From positions 1 to 64,000 of the forward strand of contig MU404211.1 of assembly GCA_022695795.1 (NCBI GenBank): DNA of 64,000 nt, given 5' to 3'. The notes below the pieces were generated by a model, which was given only the letters and a program-made list of their open reading frames with translations, was not told the DNA's origin and did not search any database. This stretch comes from Biscogniauxia marginata (Eukaryota; Ascomycota; Sordariomycetes; Xylariales; Xylariaceae). Positions 57,404 to 64,000 of the stretch are shown here, piece by piece. The translations under genes and the position numbers were made by a program. The first letter of the stretch is position 1. Each line of letters begins with the position of its first letter.

Positions 57404-58482
57404 TCAACCCCTGCTGAGAATCCACATGAACAAAAGCTGTATCAAATACGAATATGCGAACAGGAACTGTGTTCTCTGATTCCGTTTCGTCCGCGTGTCT
57501 GTTTGCATGGGCCCCCTTCCATCCCCCCCGGAGCTTTCTGGGAGTAACACGTATCTTAATGATCGCATCTAATCAACTGTTGTCAGTACCCCCGGCTTAA
57601 TCCAAGGCACTTGTCCACGTGCGACTTACCAGAAAGAGCGAGTTGGCCAGAAAGGTGTAGAGAAACACAGACCAGCCGATCCAACCTCCGGTGCCCTTGC
57701 CCCCATTCATCAGCTCTGCAATAGCCACCGTAGCAATAATGCCCACGAACTTGTATCCTGAGTAGGCTACAAGGTCGAGAAGCTGAGATTCGTTGGATAT
57801 GCTCAAAAAGTAGCAACCCAGCTTCAGCAGAAGGATCTCGAGGATCACGACCACCCCAGCCTTCGAGGCCGTATAACCCAGCAACTCTGGCTGAAACTGC
57901 CCTCGCAGGCCGGCAAGTAGTGTAGACAGGAGGATGTATGTGACGAGGGCCATGACAGGTATGTACATGTCAGGACTGTTGATGTCGTCTCGTGGCGGCA
58001 GATACCACCCCTCCTGGCCATTGGGACCTACGGCTTGCTTTCGTGACCAGGGTTTATGTCGCCAGGGGAATAATACGAGGAAGAGCTTGTTGATGACATA
58101 ACTGTTCGAAACATTGAAGTAGTGCTTGAGCGCGGAGAAATTGACCCATCGATTCATCTGTAATGCTTGTTAGTTCTACGAGACTCTGTACCTAGCTTGG
58201 GCAGCCCAGACGCACATTTTGCTCGACATGCTTAAAGGCATTCTGGCCGACTGTGCCCACAAACTGGGCAGCCATAGGGTCATTCATGAAATTCCCATAA
58301 GCACCAAAGACGTTGGCGCCTGCGGCAGGCGTGCCTTGTTGGTAGGGATTTCCATATGCCCCTTGCTGTTGCGGTTGCGACGATGTCGGTAGCGGAGGGG
58401 ATCGTAGCTGGGGGACGGTAGAGACATGTTGCGGAACGGGGTGGTGCAGCGGCGGAGACTGCGCGTAGCTTGATCTCTGCAT
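57404..58482 (-). CDS. YIF1: YIF1 family ER-Golgi transport protein
   Basis: Three exons are inferred: 58482-58216, 58157-57630 and 57568-57404 (introns 58 and 61 bp), giving 319 aa. The N-terminus is Pro/Gln-rich and cytosolic, ending in the family hallmark QGTPAAGANVFGAYGNFMND and QNAFKHVEQN. NRWVNFSALKHYFNVSNSYV, LFPWRHKPWSR and YLPPRDDINSPDMYIPVMAL follow, then several membrane segments between about residues 150 and 319. The third exon supplies MRSLRYVLLPE and a last helix (YSYLIQLLFMWILSRG). Yif1 forms a complex with Yip1 and Rab-type GTPases and is needed for fusion of ER-derived vesicles with the Golgi. It is transcribed divergently from the SRP receptor gene. Confidence 0.94.
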
Positions 58483-59097
58483 AGTGAGTAGTCTCTAGTC
58501 GTAGAGGGAGCTGGCTTGGGTTCTCTTTGACGATGAGGTTAGGTTGTTGGTGAGGGAGGTAGCGTAGCGTGTTGTTCGTAGCCCTTGAAATCTGACCCGG
58601 TTTTGGAAATGTGTTTTCATGGGTGAGCAGAACAATCGCTACGCGCTGCAGTGAACTGAAAGCTCGGGTTCAAGGTTGGCTGGTGGGCCTGTGGTGCTAT
58701 TATTCCGAGATTATTCCACTAAATGTACAATACCTAGGTCCACATTGCGTAGCAATTCCGCTTTGGAAGGTAGTGTGCGGCCGTGCACCACTAACAGCAC
58801 TGCAGGTACCTAACTACGGGACTGTACCCCAGTGGAAGCGGCATGGACTATGACGTGTCGGGTCGCAACAAACCATAATGCCGACCCTTGAATCTAAGTG
58901 GACCCTTGAAGTGGGGACAATCTCATCTTACTACCTAGTAAGAGACCCAAGCGGACACTTTTGCACTAAGGTTTTCATCACTTTTTTTATTATCGCCGAT
59001 TGCGCCGCAACTTTTGTCGGTACACATTAGTCCATCTGTTCACATGTCAAGTCCGACTTAGGCGCGTGTTCTTTCACTATCACCACGGCCTGCAGTT
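58483..59097. promoter_or_regulatory. Shared divergent promoter of YIF1 and SR-alpha
   Basis: The 615 bp separate the two start codons and must contain both promoters unless an internal transcript exists. TACCTAGG and AGGTACCTAA words occur at 58732 and 58804. No convincing ORF lies inside. Confidence 0.55.
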
Positions 59098-61206
59098 ATG
59101 TTGGACACGTTCGAGATTCTCACCACCTCTGGTGTGGTACTCTGGTCTAGGTCGTTCACGCCCATAAGCCCTTCCATCATCAATAACTTCATAACCAATG
59201 TCTTCATCGAGGAACGTGGCGCTGTCGCTGGCGCAAAAGACAACCAGCCGGCCGCTAGCAATCCACCTTATAAGGCGGAACAGCATACCTTGAAATGGAC
59301 CTTTGTGAAGGAACTTGGTATCATTTTTGTTGTTCGTATAGCCTCTACAATACCCTTCGTCGCAAACTTCTAATCGCTGTTACAGGCTGTCTACCGCTCT
59401 CTGCTTCACCTCTCCTGGGTTGACCAGCTCGTCGATAACCTCAAGACGATCTTCATTGATCTATACGGCGATGAGTTGAAAAAGCCGAACACCACCCTCG
59501 TGCAATGCCAAAAGTTCGATGGTTATTTCGACCAGGTATACCGAACTCTCGAATCTAGGGGGGCGAACAAGGGACCCCAGCCTACTGAAATCCCTTTTCC
59601 TCTAGAAGAGAACTCCATATCTGGCAACCTGGGAGAGAAGCCACCTCTTCCGCCGAATCTAAAGCATAGAGGAAATGTGCTCAATGCTACACAGGAACAA
59701 TCATCCACTACTGAGTCGACCCCGGTCGCGACCCCAAATGCCTCCCGCCCTTCAACCCCAGGTAACAATAGCCATCTTGTTGTTGGCAAAACTGGCCCAA
59801 TGTCAAGGATGTCGCGAAGAGCTAGGAAGATGCAACACAATGGTTCTGCTCTTGTATCTTCGGGGGATGAGGCGCCGGTCAGGAAAAACAAGAGGCTACC
59901 CAAGAAAGGCCGGAAGTGGGATGCTGAGGGCTTTGCCGATGAGGAGAATGATGTGCAGCTGGACTACTCCACCACTCGGAATGCGGTGACAAGTGACAGC
60001 GAGGCCGAAGTACTCGGCCGGTCTACGGCGGTCCAAGGAGTCGACTCTTCGAGTTGGGGAACCACTACGTCTAAGGGGCAATTTGTTTTGAAAGACCTAG
60101 GAGACGAGGTAGACGCAATTCTACAGTCAGCCGAGGATAAGAAAGCTGCCTCTTCTTCCGAGTCAAGAGGCGGACTTGTTGGGTCTGGACTAAGCACCAT
60201 TAGCGGATTGTTCCGCAATGTGGTAGGCGGCAAGACATTAACAAAAGAAGACCTCGACAAGGCTATGAAAGGTATGGAGGACCATTTATTACGGAAGAAC
60301 GTGGCCCGCGAGGCCGCGATTAGGCTATGTGAGGGTGTTGAGAAGGAGCTCGTCGGCGTAAAGACGGGCAGTTTCGAGACCATCAATGCGCGCATCGCTA
60401 AAGCGATGGAGGCATCTCTGACCAAGATGCTAACACCTACCTCATCTCTTGATCTTCTACGCGAGATCGACGCTGTCACGAAGCCATCCGCTACCTCGAT
60501 GCGTAAAGCCAGGCCTTACGTCATCTCCATTGTTGGGGTCAATGGTGTCGGCAAGTCTACCAACTTATCCAAGATCTGCTTCTTCTTGCTCCAGAATAAG
60601 TATAAGGTTCTGATCGCCGCTGGCGACACCTTTCGATCAGGTGCTGTGGAGCAGCTAAAAGTCCACGTGCGGAACTTGAAGGAACTTACTGAACGTGAAG
60701 GCGGAAGGGTTGAGATTTTTGAGAAGGGCTATGGAGGTGACGCAGCTACTGTCGCGAAGGATGCGGTGAGAGAGGCGGCCAACGAAGGATACGATGTTGT
60801 GCTAATTGACACGGCGGGCCGGCGGCACAACGACCAGCGATTAATGTCTTCGCTAGAGAAATTTGCCAAGTTCGCTCAGCCGGACAAGATCTTGATGGTT
60901 GGCGAGGTAAGCCGTCTTGATTCCTCTATCTCCAATATTTCACTAATGGCGTATCTGTAGGCTCTAGTCGGAACAGACTCGGTCGCTCAGGCCCGGAATT
61001 TCAACTCGTCCTTCGGCCCTGGTCGGAATCTTGACGGATTTATTATCTCTAAATGCGACACGGTAGGCGATATGGTAGGCACTCTGGTCAGCATCGTACA
61101 CGCTACAGGTGTCCCGGTCCTATTCGTCGGTGTAGGCCAGCATTACTCGGATATCCGTAATTTCTCCGTCAAATGGGCAGTAGAGAAGCTCTTGAGTAAT
61201 AGTTAA
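59098..61206 (+). CDS. SRP101: Signal recognition particle receptor subunit alpha
   Basis: Three exons are inferred: 59098-59331, 59386-60906 and 60961-61206 (54-bp introns), giving 666 aa. The N-terminal SRX/longin-like domain (MLDTFEILTTSGVVLWSRSF, residues 1 to about 140) binds the beta subunit. A charged linker follows, then the N domain, then the SRP-type GTPase domain: VNGVGKSTNLSKI (P-loop near residue 462), GDTFRSGAVEQL, DTAGRRHNDQ, and after the last intron LVGTDSVAQARNFN, SKCDTVGD and GVGQHYSDI. The protein docks ribosome-nascent chain-SRP complexes at the ER and hydrolyses GTP together with SRP54. The length is typical of fungal homologues. Without the last intron the frame stops after GEVSRLDSS, losing the final G-domain elements. 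Confidence 0.96.
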
Positions 61207-62100
61207 TCTATTAATTCACAACCTCGATAGATACCACTCTTAGGCAGAAATAATCAGCAAACCTCCCACCCAGAGAGAAGAGATATCATCATGTGCAGGG
61301 TTGTCTCATTGAATTAGTTGAGTGCCTCTCAAGTTTGTTTTGTATGTAGGCGACCAACGAATGGCGTGTTGGCGTAGTCTAGAGTATGGTATTCTAGACT
61401 GGATACCGTTTTCAGGAACAATATTGCGATCCATTTGACATTAATTCCCTAACTTAGGCGTTCTTACATACACTACCTCGTCAAGGAGAGTTTTGAAGAT
61501 AACGTGAGAATTGATGATGATTAAACAAACTTCTGACAATAATAATAGTAATAGATAGATGACGAAATAGTATATAGCCACTTCTAGTTGGTGTTATTCA
61601 TGGCGCAAGCCTTTGAGGAAATATTATCTCGCCGTTTGGCCATAGACTCCTTTAGACGATGCCTAGGCGTTCCTCCCACTAATTGAGCAACTTCGATATC
61701 TGCCCACCGACCCGGGCCATTGGGTAACCAGCGGGACCATGCACGTATAAACTGTGGTGTTGCTTTTAAATTGGCCGTCTTGTCAGCTTATGGAAGGTAC
61801 TCGCAAATGCTCCAGACACATTCCTTTGATGTGACATACCATACTTCTAGTTAGCTGGTAAGTATGCTCTTGAGTCACACTTCGAGAGATTCACTTCTTA
61901 TCAAACTAGAAGAAGCAGCCCAATATAAGATTTGGTGCGTGACAAGGGGGAATCTTTGCTTATATACCTAGCTTGCCTAGAGGTAGGCGGATTCTGATCT
62001 ATAGGTACCTTGTATGGAAGAATGTACAAGGGTCAATAACAGGCTAGCTAAACCCATGGCCCGTACTCCGCCAAGTATGAGTAAATGCTGAAGCAACTAT
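61207..62100. other. Intergenic, with a possible minus-strand coding fragment
   Basis: Mostly the flanks of SR-alpha and the peptidase gene. On the minus strand, about 61790-61584 is a frame without ATG reading FIRAWSRWLPNGPGRWADIE and VAQLVGGTPRHRLKESMAKR, ending at TAG (61584). It follows an acceptor-like CACCACAG. It looks protein-like but could not be joined to an upstream exon or a family. Confidence 0.35.
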
Positions 62101-63193
62101 CTAACAACCCCTTTCACATCCAGGAATCAACGGATCCCAGTACTTGCCCTCGGGTGTGTACAGCCGGAAGGTGGTGTTGTCTACTGCTTCCGGAAGAGCG
62201 AAGTGTGTTGTGTCCGACGACATATCCCAATAGTCCTGGGTTCCGCTGCCAAAATCGTAGTTCTTCTGGGACCGACTCACGGCGGCCACGTTGCTGAAAG
62301 TGACGTTGTTGAACACAATCGGGTTATCTCTGTCGTTCTTGATACCCCACTCCGTGAAGATCTGGGCGTTGCCGTGCCCGAGGCAAATCTGGAATCTCGG
62401 ATCGTCTGGCGTGGGGGCGTTCACGGGAGAATCCCACTTCTGGCCCGTACTGAGGTTCTCCATGTACCTAATTTGATCGTATCAGTCTTCGAGTCTCTCG
62501 ATGCTTATCAGGGAAAAAGAAAGATAGGCACACTGACACATGACCAGTGGTCCGCGAGGAGACCTGAACACTGACGCGCATCTGATCACTCGGGCTCACT
62601 TAAAAAATATCTAGCGTTAGTATGATGTCTACAGACGAAAGGTGCTGTATCCTCACCTGCCATGTTTCCCTTGGAAACGCCTTGCGAGGCAGCAGGGAAC
62701 CACTCAACCCAAGCCGACGCACTACTCGTACCATTCCCATCCATCTATAGCCGCACGAGTTAGCAATTATTCTCTAATACAGTTAATCTTTCAAGAGGGA
62801 ACATAGTATGTATGTAGTAGGTATTCTTATACGTACGCTCACAGCCGTACCGGCTTGCAGGAAAGGGTACCAGTCGTCACGATCGCAGGCTATACCGAGA
62901 ATGCCAACCCATTGGCCAAGGCTATGGCGGTTATCCGGGATTCTGTAGTCGACATCCGGCGACGGCTTCAACCAGGCCACGTTCCACTCTGCCGTTACGG
63001 TAAACAAGGCGGGTTCGCCAGGAGTCTCTTGCTCGACGTCAATGACCGCACCGCCTAGGAAGCTGCAAGTACGTTTTTCGAAGCCGAAGGGAGATCCACC
63101 ATGAGGCGCAATACCCTCCGAGACGTACGGTCCGGGTGCTGCCCAGCAAAGCGCCATGAACGGCCAGAACAGGGCAAACACGAGATCCAACAT
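62101..63193 (-). CDS. Secreted G1 (eqolisin) glutamic endopeptidase
   Basis: Four exons are inferred: 63193-62837, 62744-62657, 62598-62538 and 62467-62101, giving 290 aa. The signal peptide is MLDLVFALFWPFMALCWA. The mature part has a concanavalin-like beta-sandwich pattern: WNVAWLKPSPDVDYR, QWVGILGIACD, FLQAGTAVS, WVEWFPAAS, MRVSVQVSSRTTGHVYMENL, QIFTEWGIKN and TFSNVAAVS. Family knowledge: eqolisins use a Gln and a Glu; FLQAG and FTEW hold the Gln and Glu at the expected places, so it is probably active. These are acid-acting secreted peptidases of fungi (aspergilloglutamic and scytalidoglutamic types). A propeptide of about 35-45 residues is likely before the sandwich. The final exon ends GCERGC. 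The donor of intron 3 (GTCAGT) is unusual but keeps the frame. Confidence 0.85.
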
Positions 63194-64000
63194 TTTCCTG
63201 GCGAATGTGTATTTAACTTGCCTTTTTCTGTGGGACTGCCGAGTGAGCTGCTGTAAAATTGATGTGATCCAAAGAGGCTCGATATTCGTGTGTTGGCTCC
63301 TTAATAGTATTTCGTAGTTAGTAGTAGGTCTTAATAATGGTAGATAAGGTCATGTTCAAAGTATTGGATATGACAGATTTATCATGTGCGAAAAGTGCTT
63401 AAAATATTAGCCGATTGTCGAGCAAGGCAAGGCATCGTGACGAAGTAGTATAGCTCGAGACCTTCCAAAATAAAAGGGTTACCCACCTCCTTACTTGTGC
63501 ACGGCTGGTATAATTGAAGCAGGGAAGCAGATTGCTAAAGTGGTGAGGTGTCTCCTTCGAATCCTACACGCGGAATGTTGGACAGCCGAGATCTAGCTCT
63601 AGAGGGCAGGTAAAGACATGAAGGGGGGATTCGAATGGTACCCGGGTTTTGGTCTAAAAGTACCTGATCCTGAGCTTGAACAAACAATTGTAAAGCTGTT
63701 GGTACCGAATCCTCACCAAGCAACCCATTCAACGCAAGGGCATATTATGCCGGAACAATAACGTTGCCTAGGTAGCTACACTCATAGAAGTAATTATTAT
63801 TGGTCCTAAGGAATTAAAAGCAGTCGTTCAAGATTAACGAGATCTAAATATTATTGAGGACAATAGAAAATAAGCAGGTATGTTGGGCTTTACAAAAGCT
63901 TCGGGCTACACATATTTTCCAGTTTTATCAACCTTGAGTTCTGAAGCCTCGTCCGGATGATTTATCGTTCGTATCCAGATGGAGCACCCACTACACAGGT
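63194..64000. other. Window-end region, no gene supported
   Basis: It contains the peptidase promoter. A 65-codon minus-strand frame (63732-63535) has no recognisable domain. Nothing else was found before the window ends. Confidence 0.45.

Overview
The window is nuclear DNA of a filamentous ascomycete (Pezizomycotina; a Sordariomycete is my inference). The evidence is short introns (about 50-230 bp) with GTNNGT-type donors and CTAAY branch points, fungal protein families (BIM1-like, G1/eqolisin peptidase, OPT transporter, Rhodopsin-domain membrane protein, YIF1, CK1, methylcitrate dehydratase), and long AT-rich blocks of decayed transposons that look like products of repeat-induced point mutation (RIP). 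No bacterial operons, CRISPR array, rRNA, tRNA or telomere repeat was seen.

Layout. Positions 1-3892 and about 7330-26060 are AT-rich, essentially without open reading frames. They hold nested relics of hAT elements (ends starting CAGGGTT; transposase N- and C-terminal fragments), pogo/Tc1-mariner elements with TA duplications (copies near 2973, 8961 and 15714, an inverted copy at 17606-18190, and two palindromic MITE-like derivatives at 7894-8315 and 17195-17605), and a complete but inactivated minus-strand Ty3/Gypsy retrotransposon (18355-25758) with two LTRs and a 5-bp target duplication. Between these blocks is a small island (3893-7180) with two divergent genes for predicted secreted or surface proteins.

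From 26 kb the base composition is normal. In order: a decayed OPT oligopeptide transporter; a short-chain dehydrogenase; a nucleoside monophosphate kinase; mitochondrial 2-methylcitrate dehydratase; an LSB1/PIN3-like SH3 protein; a fragment resembling an adenylate-forming enzyme; an APH-fold kinase-like protein with an altered metal-binding motif; a tail-anchored INP54-like inositol 5-phosphatase; and casein kinase 1 (HRR25/CK-1a). Then comes a gene-poor stretch (about 45-52 kb) with a 12-bp tandem repeat, a decayed Rhodopsin-domain membrane protein gene, two small orphan ORFs, an Mpv17/PMP22 protein, YIF1, the signal recognition particle receptor alpha subunit and a secreted G1 glutamic peptidase.

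The genes do not form a metabolic cluster. Several concern the endomembrane system: INP54-like phosphatase (ER tail anchor), YIF1 (ER-Golgi traffic) and SR-alpha (ER targeting), the last two sharing a 615-bp divergent promoter. The notable contrast is between the conserved housekeeping half and the repeat-rich left half. I did not find evidence for a wholly new biological system. The best leads are a large perfect palindrome, the RIP pattern across the Gypsy element, the secreted-protein pair inside the AT-rich block, and the atypical APH-like kinase. Exon boundaries were inferred by eye from splice signals and reading frame; start codons are the least certain part.
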